NCBI RefSeq assembly: GCF_019343455.1
Contig: NZ_CP049362.1
Location: 496,001 to 560,000, forward strand
DNA: 64,000 nucleotides
DNA from: Alcaligenes ammonioxydans
Lineage (GTDB): Bacteria; Pseudomonadota; Gammaproteobacteria; Burkholderiales; Burkholderiaceae_B
Direction: 5' to 3'
The notes under the pieces were generated by a model, which had not been told where the DNA came from, did no database searches, and saw only the letters and a list, made by a program, of their open reading frames with translations. The position numbers were made by a program, and so were the translations under genes. Shown in pieces: positions 1-9,107 of the stretch; position 1 is the stretch's first letter; each line of letters opens with the position of its first letter.

Positions 1-56
1 CTGCCGTTATCCTGCAAAAGACGCAGGATTTTAAGGTCTGTCTCGTCTAGTCTCAT
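1..56 (-). CDS. Lrp/AsnC-family regulator, N-terminus only (probably KynR)
   Basis: Reading leftwards from an ATG at 56, the first 18 codons give MRLDETDLKILRLLQDNG, the typical start of the winged-helix domain of Lrp/AsnC regulators ('LDxxDxxILxxLQxxGR'). The rest lies outside the window. It is divergent from kynU with 137 bp between the start codons. In Pseudomonas the Lrp-type regulator KynR is divergent from the kyn genes and responds to kynurenine, so the same role is inferred here. Family assignment rests on very few residues. Confidence 0.7.
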   Translation of the reverse strand, partial: MRLDETDLKILRLLQDNG

Positions 57-155
57 GTTTTAGAATTATCTTCGAAAAGAGTTTTTAAAAAACGATTTTT
101 CTTCCAAATTTAATCACAATGTTCGTCACTTTGGAATAATTTGCCAGAGCCTCGA

Positions 156-164
156 TGCTAGACT
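156..164 (+). promoter_or_regulatory. Candidate extended -10 promoter for kynU
   Basis: TGCTAGACT is an extended -10 element (TGn plus TAGACT, 4/6 to TATAAT) about 30 bp before the kynU start. No good -35 is seen, as expected for an activator-dependent or extended -10 promoter. The AT-rich stretch from 60 to 140 would hold the regulator sites. Confidence 0.35.
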
Positions 165-193
165 AAATGACGTAAAAAGCAGAATCGAGGAGC

Positions 194-1450
194 ATGAACA
201 TGATTACCTTGCAGCAATGCGAGCAGTGGGATCAGGCCGACGAACTGGCTGGCTTCAAAGCCAGGTTTGATCTGCCACCCAACACGATTTATCTGGATGG
301 AAATTCCTTGGGCGCCATGCCCCGACACGCGATGGAGCGTGCGCAGCAAGTGATTGCCCAGGAATGGCGTACCGACTTGATCAACAGCTGGAACAAGGCA
401 GGCTGGTGGACCTTGCCTGTGCGCCTGGGCGATCAGATGTCTTCGCTGATCGGTGCTGGTCAGGGCGAAACCATCGTGAGTGACAGTACCTCGGCCAATC
501 TGTTCAAGGTTCTGGCTGCGGCTGTCAATTTGCAAAAAGAGCGTCATCCGCAAAAGAAAGTCATCCTGGCCGAGCGCGACTCTTTTCCAACGGATCTGTA
601 CATCATTGAAGGGTTTAACGCCTTTTTTGGTAAAGACTATAGGCTGGAACTGATTGATGAGCCGGCCGACCTGAAAACCGCCATCAATGACGAAACTGCC
701 GTGGTGGTCTTGTCCCATGTGAATTATCGTACCGGCTATCTGCACGATATGCAGGCCACTAACCGTCTGGCACATGAGCACCATGCGCTGGTGATCTGGG
801 ACTTGTGCCACTCGGCGGGCGCCTTGCCCATCGAGCTCAAAGCCAGCGGCTCTGATTTTGCCATTGGCTGCACCTACAAGTATCTGAACGCCGGTCCTGG
901 CGCACCGGCCCTGTTGTGGGTGAATCCCGAGCTGCTTGACAAGATCAGTCAGCCTTTGTCGGGTTGGTGGGGGCACAAGCATCCTTTTGCCATGAGCCCC
1001 TCTTATGAGGCGGCCAGCGGAATCGAGCGTTTCTTGTGCGGTACCCAGCCTATTGTGTCCCTGAGCCTGGTTGCCTGTGGCGTGGACGTTTTCTTGCAAA
1101 CCGATTTGCAGGCCGTGCGTCGTAAATCCCTGGCCTTGACTGACCTGTTCATCCGTCTGGTCGAGCAGGAATGTGCCGAGTTTGGCTTGCGCCTGATCAC
1201 GCCCCGCGATCATCATTTCCGCGGCAGTCATGTCAGTTTTGCGCATGAGCAAGGTTACGCCGTTGTTCAGGCCCTGATTGCACGGGGTGTGATTGGCGAC
1301 TATCGCGAACCTGAAGTGATGCGATTTGGCATTACCCCTTTGTATCTGTCTTTTGTGGATATCTGGCAGGCCGTCCAGCATCTCAAGGCGGTGCTGACGG
1401 ACAGGGAATGGGACAAGCCGGCCTACAAAACCCGCTCCAAGGTGACTTGA
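194..1450 (+). CDS. kynU: Kynureninase
   Basis: This PLP enzyme cleaves L-kynurenine to anthranilate and alanine in cytosolic tryptophan breakdown. At 418 residues it has the usual family length. The N-terminus carries the substrate-side 'YLDGNSLGAMP' motif. 'WDLCHSAGA' supplies the PLP aspartate, and 'CTYKYLNAGPG' contains the Schiff-base lysine, K229. The start at 194 follows a GAGG element; a second ATG two codons later is possible. It is divergent from an Lrp-type regulator and followed 36 bp later by an amino-acid permease. The usual partners kynA and kynB are not between regulator and kynU, so they must lie elsewhere. Confidence 0.96.
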   Translation: MNMITLQQCEQWDQADELAGFKARFDLPPNTIYLDGNSLGAMPRHAMERAQQVIAQEWRTDLINSWNKAGWWTLPVRLGDQMSSLIGAGQGETIVSDSTSANLFKVLAAAVNLQKERHPQKKVILAERDSFPTDLYIIEGFNAFFGKDYRLELIDEPADLKTAINDETAVVVLSHVNYRTGYLHDMQATNRLAHEHHALVIWDLCHSAGALPIELKASGSDFAIGCTYKYLNAGPGAPALLWVNPELLDKISQPLSGWWGHKHPFAMSPSYEAASGIERFLCGTQPIVSLSLVACGVDVFLQTDLQAVRRKSLALTDLFIRLVEQECAEFGLRLITPRDHHFRGSHVSFAHEQGYAVVQALIARGVIGDYREPEVMRFGITPLYLSFVDIWQAVQHLKAVLTDREWDKPAYKTRSKVT

Positions 1451-1486
1451 TCGCACTCATTAAAAAAACAATCATAAGGAGGAGAC

Positions 1487-2860
1487 ATGAGCCGATTTGA
1501 ACAGATTCAATCGCGCGAGGCCGGACTGCACAAGAGGCTGAATGCCCGTCAGATGAGCATGATTGCGATCGGGGGGGCCATTGGTACCGGCCTGTTCCTG
1601 GGCAGCAAGTTTGCTATTGGCTTTGCGGGACCCGGGGTGGTGCTGAGCTACGTCATTGGTGGTTTTATTGCCCTGGTGCTGATGGGGTGCCTGGCAGAGA
1701 TGACGGTAGAGCATCCTACCTCGGGCTCCTTTGGCGCGTATGCCGAGTTTTATATTCATCCGCTGGCCGGTTTTCTGGTGCGCTACAGCTATTGGGCCTG
1801 CATTGTGCTGGCTGTCGGCACTGAGGTGACGGCGGTGGCCGACTACATGAAGTTCTGGTTTCCGGAGGTGTCACCGTGGATCTGGATCGTCTTTTTCTCG
1901 GCCGTGCTGATTGCGGTCAATGCCTATAGCGTTAAAGCATTCGGCTCGGTGGAGTATTGGTTTGCCCTGATCAAGGTATTTGCCATTATTGCTTTTATCG
2001 TCTTGGCCATTGGCATGTTGACGGGTTATTACCAGCCCGCACAGGTGCAGGAAAACCTGTTGGGCCAGGGTGGCTTCATGCCCAATGGCTGGTATGGAGT
2101 CTGGGTGGGCGTGATTATTTCCATCTTCAGTTATCTGAGTATCGAGATGATTGCGGTTGCGGCGGGCGAGGCAGAAAACCCTGAGCAGGCGGTGCGCCAG
2201 GCGTTCAAGGCAACCATCTGGCGCTTGATCATTTTCTACCTCTTGTCTCTGTCCCTGATTGTGATGCTGGTGCCCTGGCAGGTGCTGATTGCAGATGGCA
2301 CAAGCAGCCCCTTCATTACGGTGATGCAGTCGGTGGGCATTCCTTATGCAGACAGCATTTTGAATTTCATCGTGATTATTGCTGCTTTGTCGGCCATGAA
2401 CAGCATGCTCTACATTTCTACACGCATGATGTTCAGCCTGTCGCGTGCGGGGGATGCGCCACTGGTACTGGGTAAGGTGGCACGCAATGGAGTGCCGTTA
2501 AATGCCCTGGCTTTGTCGGCCAGCGGGGTGGGTGTGGCGGCCGTGGTGTATGCCTACAATCCGGAAACGGCGTTCCCGGTGATGATTGCCTTGTCCATGT
2601 TCGGTGCCCTGTTTACCTGGGGCATGATTTTCCTGACCCATTTGTTTTTCCGCCGCCGCGTGGCGCAGGAAGGGGTGCAGCTGCGTTTCCGGATGCCGGC
2701 CTATCCCATCGGCACCTTGCTGGGTCTGATCGGTATTGTGGCGATTCTGATTACCACCTGGTTCATCAATATCTTCCATTACACCCTTTTGTTTGGTGTG
2801 CCGTTCTTGCTGACCTTGATCGTGATTTATTTTGTACGCTCAAAAAGCCGGGTCGCGTAA
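1487..2860 (+). CDS. Amino-acid permease, AAT/APC family (kynurenine- or aromatic-linked)
   Basis: A 457-residue inner-membrane protein with about 12 hydrophobic segments. The N-terminal 'MSMIAIGGAIGTGLFLGSK' is the hallmark of amino acid:H+ symporters of the AAT family (GabP, AroP, ProY relatives). It lies 36 bp after kynU with a strong AAGGAGGAG ribosome site and no terminator between, so the two genes are probably co-transcribed. From this position the likely cargo is tryptophan, kynurenine or anthranilate, but the sequence alone does not fix the substrate. Confidence 0.88.
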   Translation: MSRFEQIQSREAGLHKRLNARQMSMIAIGGAIGTGLFLGSKFAIGFAGPGVVLSYVIGGFIALVLMGCLAEMTVEHPTSGSFGAYAEFYIHPLAGFLVRYSYWACIVLAVGTEVTAVADYMKFWFPEVSPWIWIVFFSAVLIAVNAYSVKAFGSVEYWFALIKVFAIIAFIVLAIGMLTGYYQPAQVQENLLGQGGFMPNGWYGVWVGVIISIFSYLSIEMIAVAAGEAENPEQAVRQAFKATIWRLIIFYLLSLSLIVMLVPWQVLIADGTSSPFITVMQSVGIPYADSILNFIVIIAALSAMNSMLYISTRMMFSLSRAGDAPLVLGKVARNGVPLNALALSASGVGVAAVVYAYNPETAFPVMIALSMFGALFTWGMIFLTHLFFRRRVAQEGVQLRFRMPAYPIGTLLGLIGIVAILITTWFINIFHYTLLFGVPFLLTLIVIYFVRSKSRVA

Positions 2861-3027
2861 CCGTGTAGCCGCATAGCGTGGTCCCGTTCATTCGGGCTCA
2901 GTCTGGGGCTTGGCACGAATGAGCGGCAGCATGGCCAGCAAACCGATACAGACAGCAGGACAGAGCCGGTCTCCTTGTGGCACAGTAAACGAGTTGGCCA
3001 CTTTTTTCTGAGCAGAAAGGGGAGCAT

Positions 3028-4890
3028 ATGTGGTTCAAAAACATTCTGAAAGTGTCTGTGCTGGCGGGCAGTCTGGTGATGGCTGGCTCGGCCTGGACAG
3101 CGGAAACGGCCGATCAGATCTGGATGGGCGGGCCGGTCTTGACGATGAGTGACAGCCAGACTGCTGCCGAAGCGGTCGCGGTCAAGGAGGGGCGGATTCT
3201 GGATGTGGGTACCTTGCAGGCGATGCAAGCCTATAAAGGTCCAAACACCTCTGTGATCGACCTGCAGGGCAAGGCTTTGCTGCCGGGGTTTGTGGATGCG
3301 CACAGCCACGCCTTCATGATTGGTGTGCAGGCCATGTCCGCCAATCTGCTATCGCCCCCGGATGGGGCGGTCAAAGACATCGCCAGTTTGCAGGAGACGC
3401 TCCGGCAATGGCTGGATGAGCAAGGTAAAACCAGGCAGGTGGGCTTGATCCTGGGCTTTGGGTATGACGACGCCCAACTGGCAGAGCAGCGCCACCCCAC
3501 GCGACAGGAATTGGATGCAGTGTCCGAGTCCGTGCCGATCATCATCATTCATCAGTCCAGCCACATTGGCGTGCTCAACAGCAAGGCGCTGGAGATGGCG
3601 GGCATTTCCGCCCAGACCCCGGATCCGGCAGGCGGTGTCATTCGGCGGGAAGAGGGTAGCACCCAACCCAATGGGGTGCTCGAAGAGATGGCCTTTTTTT
3701 CAAGCGTGGCCAGCCAGATGGGCAAACTCACACCCGAGCAGGTTCAGGCCCTGTTTGTGGCCGGGACCGATCTGTTAAAGCGTTACGGCTACACGACCGG
3801 ACAGGAAGGGCGGGCCACGTCCGATACGGTGCCTTTGATGCAGGCCGCGGCGTCGGCGGGCAAGATCGATATTGATGTCGCTGCCTACGTCGATGTGCTC
3901 CAGGACCGGGACTTTATCGCGCGTCATGTATCGCGGCGCTACACCGATGGTTTTCGGGTGGCCGGTGCCAAGCTCACGATTGATGGCTCCCCTCAGGGGT
4001 TTACGGCCTATCGCGACCGCCCCTATTACAAGCCACCAGCAGGTTACCGCGCCGATTACCGGGGGTACGCAGCGGTCACGCCCGACCAGGTGTTTGATTC
4101 GGTGGACTGGGCCTTCAAGAACGATATACAGCTGCTGACTCACGCGAATGGGGAGGCCGCCTCGGATCTGCTGTTGGCTGCGATTAAAACAGCACGTGAA
4201 AAGTATGGTCCCCGGGATCGGCGGGCCGTCTTGATTCACGGGCAGTTTCTGCGCCGGGACCAGATAGTGTCCATAGCAGACCTGGATGTCTTTCCGTCCT
4301 TGTTCCCCATGCACACCTTTTATTGGGGAGACTGGCACCGTGACCGTACGGTGGGGCCGGTCAATGCCGACAATATTTCTCCCACTGGCTGGGTGCGTGA
4401 GCATGGCTTGATGTTTTCAACCCACCACGATGCGCCCGTGGCCTTCCCGGATTCCATGCGGGTGTTGTCGGCGACCGTCACGCGTCGCACCCGATCGGGC
4501 GATATTTTGGGGCCGGATCAGAGGGTAGATGTCATGACGGCCCTGAAGGCAATGACGATCTGGCCGGCTTTCCAGCATTTTGAGGAGAAGGAAAAAGGGT
4601 CGATTGAGCCGGGCAAACTGGCGGACTTTGTTGTCCTGTCGCAAGATCCGACAGCGGTCGATCCCGAGCAATTGGCCAGCTTGCGCGTGGTTCAGACCAT
4701 CAAGCGAGGCAAGCTCATTTATGAACAGGACGATGCATCGGAGACCGAGCAACTCAGCCAGGCGCAGACTGGGCAGATGCTTTCCCGTTTTCTGAATGAG
4801 TGGCAACACCAGGCATCTGAAACAGGCGCTGCAGAGCACGCGCATGGGCCTGAGTTGCTGATGGGGGCTCTGTTGCGAGGTTTTGAGTAA
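3028..4890 (+). CDS. Exported amidohydrolase, YtcJ-like (Amidohydro_3)
   Basis: A 620-residue metal-dependent hydrolase with a signal peptide (hydrophobic residues about 7-24, probable cleavage near 'GSAWTA-E'), so it should act in the periplasm. After the small beta domain comes 'LPGFVDAHSHAF', with the HxH metal pair. Further metal-ligand histidines are at 'LTHANGEA', 'LIHGQFL' and 'STHHDAPV'. The C-terminal 'GSIEPGKLADFVVLSQDP' is the family's closing signature. YtcJ-type proteins are mostly uncharacterised. It appears to be a single-gene unit; GGGGAG just before the ATG is the ribosome site. Confidence 0.85.
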   Translation: MWFKNILKVSVLAGSLVMAGSAWTAETADQIWMGGPVLTMSDSQTAAEAVAVKEGRILDVGTLQAMQAYKGPNTSVIDLQGKALLPGFVDAHSHAFMIGVQAMSANLLSPPDGAVKDIASLQETLRQWLDEQGKTRQVGLILGFGYDDAQLAEQRHPTRQELDAVSESVPIIIIHQSSHIGVLNSKALEMAGISAQTPDPAGGVIRREEGSTQPNGVLEEMAFFSSVASQMGKLTPEQVQALFVAGTDLLKRYGYTTGQEGRATSDTVPLMQAAASAGKIDIDVAAYVDVLQDRDFIARHVSRRYTDGFRVAGAKLTIDGSPQGFTAYRDRPYYKPPAGYRADYRGYAAVTPDQVFDSVDWAFKNDIQLLTHANGEAASDLLLAAIKTAREKYGPRDRRAVLIHGQFLRRDQIVSIADLDVFPSLFPMHTFYWGDWHRDRTVGPVNADNISPTGWVREHGLMFSTHHDAPVAFPDSMRVLSATVTRRTRSGDILGPDQRVDVMTALKAMTIWPAFQHFEEKEKGSIEPGKLADFVVLSQDPTAVDPEQLASLRVVQTIKRGKLIYEQDDASETEQLSQAQTGQMLSRFLNEWQHQASETGAAEHAHGPELLMGALLRGFE

Positions 4891-4943
4891 GGCCAGTCCG
4901 TCACTGACACCAGGCGGCCGGCGCGAATGCTGTCTGGATTGAG

Positions 4944-4973
4944 CGCCGACATGTTCATATGAACATGTCGGCG
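4944..4973. promoter_or_regulatory. Perfect 30-bp palindrome, candidate GlpR-type operator
   Basis: The two 15-bp arms are exactly complementary with no spacer. The core, ATGTTCATATGAACAT, resembles glp operators bound by GlpR (ATGTTCG...CGAACAT half sites, from memory). It lies 88 bp before the GlpR-like gene that heads the ugp operon. No T-run follows on either strand, so it does not look like a terminator. Autoregulation of the operon is inferred. Confidence 0.6.
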
Positions 4974-5060
4974 TCATAAAACTTTCATCTGAGCGTCACT
5001 GAGTCGTCATGTCGCGTTCCTACACTGCCAGGTATTCAAACGAAACCTGTATGCCGTGTT

Positions 5061-5831
5061 ATGAACCTATCCGTCAGGCAAAGCATTATTGTGGATTTGC
5101 TCGCCGCCCAGGGGGCGGTGTCCGTTGATGGCCTGGCCGCGTATTTCGGGGTGACGCCCCAGACGATACGGCGCGACCTGAACCACCTGTATGAGGCCGA
5201 TCTGGTGCGTCGTCGTCATGGCGGCGCCGAGCTGAACGTGGTCGAGCGCAATGCGCCTTTTCAAACGCGCCGCATTACCCACTTGCAAGCCAAGGCCCGT
5301 ATTGGTCGAGCCGTTGCCAAGCTGATCCCTGCCGGTGCCAGCCTGCTGCTGGGTTTTGGCACCACTCCCGAACAAGTTGCCTTGGCGTTGGCAGATCACC
5401 GAGATCTTACGGTGGTGACCAACAACATCAGTGCCGCCTTGGCCCTGTCGCACAATATGAGCCATCGCGTGGTGCTGACGGGGGGCGAGCTGCGACAACC
5501 CAATCCTGAAATTCTGGGCCCCGGTGCCGAACGGCTGTTCAACAGCTTCAAGGCAGACTTCGGGGTGTCCGGGGTTGGGGGCTTTGATTCGGATGGTGCC
5601 TTGCTGGACTTTGATATGGCCGAGTCCGACTGCCACAAGGCGCTGCGGGGCAATTGCCGGGTGCGGATTCTGGTGCTGGACCATACCAAGTTCGGTCGGC
5701 GCGCCCCGGTGCGCAGCGGCTCCTTGGACGATGTGGATATTCTGGTCAGCGATCAGCCCATTCCCGAACCTTACCGCGATCAGATTCCTGCGCGTGTTCA
5801 GCTTGTGATTGCGGATGAGGTGCAGGTATGA
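5061..5831 (+). CDS. DeoR/GlpR-family transcriptional repressor
   Basis: A 256-residue repressor. Residues 1-57 form the DeoR helix-turn-helix ('FGVTPQTIRRDLNHL'), followed by 'RRHGGAE' and the sugar-phosphate-sensing DeoR C-terminal domain, with the phosphate-loop-like 'LLLGFGTTPEQVA' and 'VVTNNISAALAL'. Its position as first gene of an ugp operon, and the GlpR-like palindrome upstream, suggest glycerol-3-phosphate as inducer. The stop overlaps the next ATG (ATGA), so it is translationally coupled to the ATPase gene. Confidence 0.88.
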   Translation: MNLSVRQSIIVDLLAAQGAVSVDGLAAYFGVTPQTIRRDLNHLYEADLVRRRHGGAELNVVERNAPFQTRRITHLQAKARIGRAVAKLIPAGASLLLGFGTTPEQVALALADHRDLTVVTNNISAALALSHNMSHRVVLTGGELRQPNPEILGPGAERLFNSFKADFGVSGVGGFDSDGALLDFDMAESDCHKALRGNCRVRILVLDHTKFGRRAPVRSGSLDDVDILVSDQPIPEPYRDQIPARVQLVIADEVQV

Positions 5832-6922
5832 GCCGCAGCGCGATCGAGTTGCAGGGCATAGTCAAATCCTGGGGCGAGCAGGCTGTGCTCAAGCAGATGG
5901 ATCTGACCATTCAGGAAGGAAAATTCACGGCCTTGCTGGGCCCATCGGGCTGTGGCAAATCGACCTTGCTGCGCATTATTGCCGGGCTGGAAGCGCCCGA
6001 TCAGGGCCGTTTGCTGATTAATGGGCACGATGCCACCCATATGGAACCCGCCAAGCGCGGCTTGAGCATGGTGTTCCAGTCCTACGCCCTGTTTCCCCAT
6101 TTAAATGTGGCCGACAACATCTTGTTCGGCTTGCAGGTGCGCCGTGCGGACCGCCGGCAGCAACAAGAGCGTCTGCGCGAGGCCTTGGCCCTGACCAATC
6201 TGGAAGGGCTGCAAGAGCGCAGACCCGGCCAGCTCTCGGGAGGGCAGCGACAGCGGGTGGCCCTGGCGCGCAGCATTGTCTCAGGGCATCGCATTTGCTT
6301 GATGGACGAGCCCTTGTCGAATCTGGACGCCAAGCTGCGTCACACCGTGCGCCACGAAATTCGCTCCCTGCAACAGCGTCTCGGACTGACAGTGGTCTAT
6401 GTCACTCACGACCAGACCGAGGCGATGGGGATGGCGGATCACGTGGTGTTGCTCAATGCCGGGCGTATTGAACAGCAGGGCCGTGCCCAGGACCTGTATG
6501 GCCAGCCTATGAGTGTCTTTACCGCCAGTTTCATCGGCAGCCCGCCCATGATGATGATTCACAGTGACCAAGTGCCCCTGGGACTGTGGCCTTCACGTCG
6601 GCAGTACGACCAGCCGCATCGTGTACTGGTGGGCGTGCGCCCCGAAAACCTGAACCTGCACGAGGCGGGCGAGCAGTTTGTGGCGGCCACCGTGGTGCAT
6701 CAGGAATTTCAGGGGGCAGATGCTTATGTGTACGTGCGACTTGATGATGGGCATACCTTGATCGTGCGTGCCCCGCACAGCCACCGTTTCGAGGCGGGTA
6801 CACGTTGTGGTCTGAGCTGGCATCCCGCTGACGCTTTTTACTTTAATCACGACAGCGGCGCTCGCCTGCCGACACCGTCTGCCGATGCGCTGACCGCTGC
6901 TTCTTTTGCTGTTGTTCCCTAA
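5828..6922 (+). CDS. ugpC: ABC transporter ATPase, UgpC-like
   Basis: A 364-residue cytoplasmic ATPase of the CUT1/MalK type that powers uptake of glycerol-3-phosphate or glycerophosphodiesters. Visible motifs are Walker A 'GPSGCGKSTLLR', the Q-loop 'MVFQSYALFPH', the signature 'LSGGQRQRVALARS', Walker B 'CLMDEPLSNLD' and the switch histidine in 'VYVTHDQTEA'. The C-terminal part with 'VGVRPENL' is the regulatory OB-fold. The start overlaps the repressor stop by four bases. In E. coli the order is ugpBAECQ; here the ATPase comes first. Confidence 0.9.
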   Translation: MSRSAIELQGIVKSWGEQAVLKQMDLTIQEGKFTALLGPSGCGKSTLLRIIAGLEAPDQGRLLINGHDATHMEPAKRGLSMVFQSYALFPHLNVADNILFGLQVRRADRRQQQERLREALALTNLEGLQERRPGQLSGGQRQRVALARSIVSGHRICLMDEPLSNLDAKLRHTVRHEIRSLQQRLGLTVVYVTHDQTEAMGMADHVVLLNAGRIEQQGRAQDLYGQPMSVFTASFIGSPPMMMIHSDQVPLGLWPSRRQYDQPHRVLVGVRPENLNLHEAGEQFVAATVVHQEFQGADAYVYVRLDDGHTLIVRAPHSHRFEAGTRCGLSWHPADAFYFNHDSGARLPTPSADALTAASFAVVP

Positions 6923-6941
6923 ACGTACTGCGAGTCTACTC

Positions 6942-8204
6942 ATGTTGAAGAATTGTCTGCTTGCCACTTCCAGCGCTTTATTGATGGGCCTGGGCACCAG
7001 TGCCCACAGCGCGGTGGAATTGACCATGTATTACCCGATTGCCGTGGGTGGTCCGCTGACCGAGGTGGTCGATGGAATGATCAAGGACTATCAGGCCCAG
7101 AACCCGGAAGTGACCGTGAAGGCCGTCTATTCCGGCAACTACGATGAAACGCGGGTGCGTGCCTTGTCGGCCCTGCGTGCGGGCGAGCCGGTGCAGCTTT
7201 CTGTGCTGGGCGCACTGGATACGCATGATCTGGTGGAGCAGGGCCTGGTCGAGGCTTTTAGCGATGTGGCTCAGGATGCCCCCAGCCAGGACTGGCTCAA
7301 GAGCTTTTACCCTGCGTTGATGGCTAACGGCACCTTGGAGGGCAAGGTCTGGGGCATTCCCTTTCAGCGTTCGACCATCGTCATGTTCTACAACAAGGAT
7401 ATGTTCCGCGAAGCGGGTCTGAACCCCGATCAAGCTCCCAAGACGTGGGACGAGCTGGTGCAAACTGCCCAGAAACTGACTAATGACAAGCATCACGGCT
7501 TGATGATTCCATCGACGGGCTATCCCTACTGGATGTTCCAGGCCATGGCCTTGCAAAACGGCCGTCAGTTGATGAATGAAGAAGGTACGCAGGTCTACTT
7601 CAATGATCCCAAGTCGGTGCAAGCGCTGCAGTTCTTCCACGATCTGGCCTACAAGCACAAGGTCAGCCCCGCGGGCACGATTGAATGGGGTACCTTGCGC
7701 CAGGCCTTCGTGCAGGGCAAGACCGCCATGATGTGGCACACCACGGGCAACCTGACGGCCGTCAAGAACGAAGCGAAGTTCGACTTTGGCGTGGCCATGC
7801 TGCCCGCCAAGGAAAAAGCGGCTTCTCCTACCGGCGGTGGCAACTTCTACCTGTTCAAGGGCGCTAATGACGAGCAGAAAAAAGCCGCATTGGATTTCGT
7901 GCGCTGGATGACGGCCCCCGAGCGTGCCGCCAAGTGGTCCATGGCCACGGGCTATGTGGGTGTCAGCCCTGCTGCCTACGAAACACAGGCGCTGCTTGAC
8001 TACGCCAAGACCTTTCCACAGGCCGTGGTAGCGCGTGATCAACTGGCCGTGGCCTCGCCCGAGTTTGCCACGTACGAAACAGCGCGTGTGCGTGAATTGT
8101 TGTCCAACGCCGTGCAGGCCGTGCTGACCAATGCCAAGACGCCTCAAGCCGCCCTGGATGAGGCCCAGGCCGCCGCGGATCGCTTGCTGCGTCCTTTCAA
8201 CTAA
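6942..8204 (+). CDS. ugpB: Periplasmic glycerol-3-phosphate-binding protein, UgpB-like
   Basis: A 420-residue solute-binding protein of extracellular family 1. I start at the ATG at 6942, which gives a clean signal peptide ('MLKNCLLATSSALLMGLGT', cleavage near AHSA). An in-frame TTG at 6906 would overlap ugpC and spoil the signal. The mature part begins 'VELTMYYPIAVGGPLTE', close to the UgpB N-terminus, and 'PFQRSTIVMFYNKDMFREAG' is typical of this family. Its place between the ATPase and two permeases supports UgpB rather than a sugar-binding protein. Confidence 0.88.
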   Translation: MLKNCLLATSSALLMGLGTSAHSAVELTMYYPIAVGGPLTEVVDGMIKDYQAQNPEVTVKAVYSGNYDETRVRALSALRAGEPVQLSVLGALDTHDLVEQGLVEAFSDVAQDAPSQDWLKSFYPALMANGTLEGKVWGIPFQRSTIVMFYNKDMFREAGLNPDQAPKTWDELVQTAQKLTNDKHHGLMIPSTGYPYWMFQAMALQNGRQLMNEEGTQVYFNDPKSVQALQFFHDLAYKHKVSPAGTIEWGTLRQAFVQGKTAMMWHTTGNLTAVKNEAKFDFGVAMLPAKEKAASPTGGGNFYLFKGANDEQKKAALDFVRWMTAPERAAKWSMATGYVGVSPAAYETQALLDYAKTFPQAVVARDQLAVASPEFATYETARVRELLSNAVQAVLTNAKTPQAALDEAQAAADRLLRPFN

Positions 8205-8216
8205 GCAGGTGCAGGA

Positions 8217-9107
8217 ATGGCTGAACCATTGCGTGTGCTGCGTAAAGAGTGGGTATTTGCCTACCTCTTGCTGACGCCGCTGTTTGTGCTGCTAAGCGTG
8301 TTTGCCTTTATCCCGGCGCTGCACACGTTTTGGTCCAGCCTGTTAAGTAAAGGCACGGCTCGTCGTCCGGCCCAGTTTGTGGGCATGGACAACTACGATG
8401 CCATGCTGGCTGACCCGACTTTCTGGCTGGTTCTGAAGAATAATCTTTGGTACGCCGCCATTGTGATTCCGGTGTCCATGGCACTGGCCTTGCTGATGGC
8501 CTTGTGGGCCAACCGGGCCATGAGCATGCGTGCCTGGGTGCGCTGCGCTTACTTCACGCCCACCATGTTGCCCATGATCGCCGCCGCGAACCTCTGGCTG
8601 TTTTTTTACACGCCGGATCTGGGTTTGCTGGATCAGATTGCCAAGCTGTTTGGCGCCGGGGCCACCAATTGGTTAGGTCAGCCTCAAACTGCCCTGGGCG
8701 CAGTCATGGTGGTGACCATCTGGAAAGAGGCCGGATTTTTCATGATTTTTTATCTGGCCGCCTTGCAAACCATCCCGCCCGAACTGCGTGATGCTGCCCG
8801 TCTGGAAGGCGCAAGCCGCTGGCAATATGGGCGCCGTGTACTGCTGCCCTTGCTGGCTCCCACCACCTTATTCATTCTGATCAATGCATTGATCAACTCG
8901 GTCAAACTGGTTGACCACCTCTTTATCCTGACCAAGGGCGGCCCCAATAACGCTTCCAAGCTGATGTTGTACTGGATCTGGGAAACGGCTTTTGCTTACA
9001 TGGATACGCCCGCGGCTGCCGTACTGACGGTGGTGCTCTTGTTGGGGCTGGGCGCCGTCGCTATTTTTCAATTCCGCTACGCCGAACGACGCGTGCACTA
9101 CCAGTGA
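8217..9107 (+). CDS. ugpA: ABC transporter permease, UgpA-like
   Basis: A 296-residue inner-membrane permease with six predicted helices. The EAA loop is visible as 'ELRDAARLEGASRWQYGRRVLLPLL' around residues 187-211, the contact site for the ATPase. It starts 12 bp after ugpB and shares bases with the next gene, as expected for one operon. Confidence 0.9.
   Translation: MAEPLRVLRKEWVFAYLLLTPLFVLLSVFAFIPALHTFWSSLLSKGTARRPAQFVGMDNYDAMLADPTFWLVLKNNLWYAAIVIPVSMALALLMALWANRAMSMRAWVRCAYFTPTMLPMIAAANLWLFFYTPDLGLLDQIAKLFGAGATNWLGQPQTALGAVMVVTIWKEAGFFMIFYLAALQTIPPELRDAARLEGASRWQYGRRVLLPLLAPTTLFILINALINSVKLVDHLFILTKGGPNNASKLMLYWIWETAFAYMDTPAAAVLTVVLLLGLGAVAIFQFRYAERRVHYQ

Noticed and set aside
158..1456. 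432-codon open frame antisense to kynU
   Set aside because: kynU is complete on the other strand; the antisense frame has no domain or ribosome site.
4944..4973. Palindrome as a terminator for the amidohydrolase gene
   Set aside because: No T-run follows on either strand and there is no loop; an operator explains the symmetry and the half-site sequence better.
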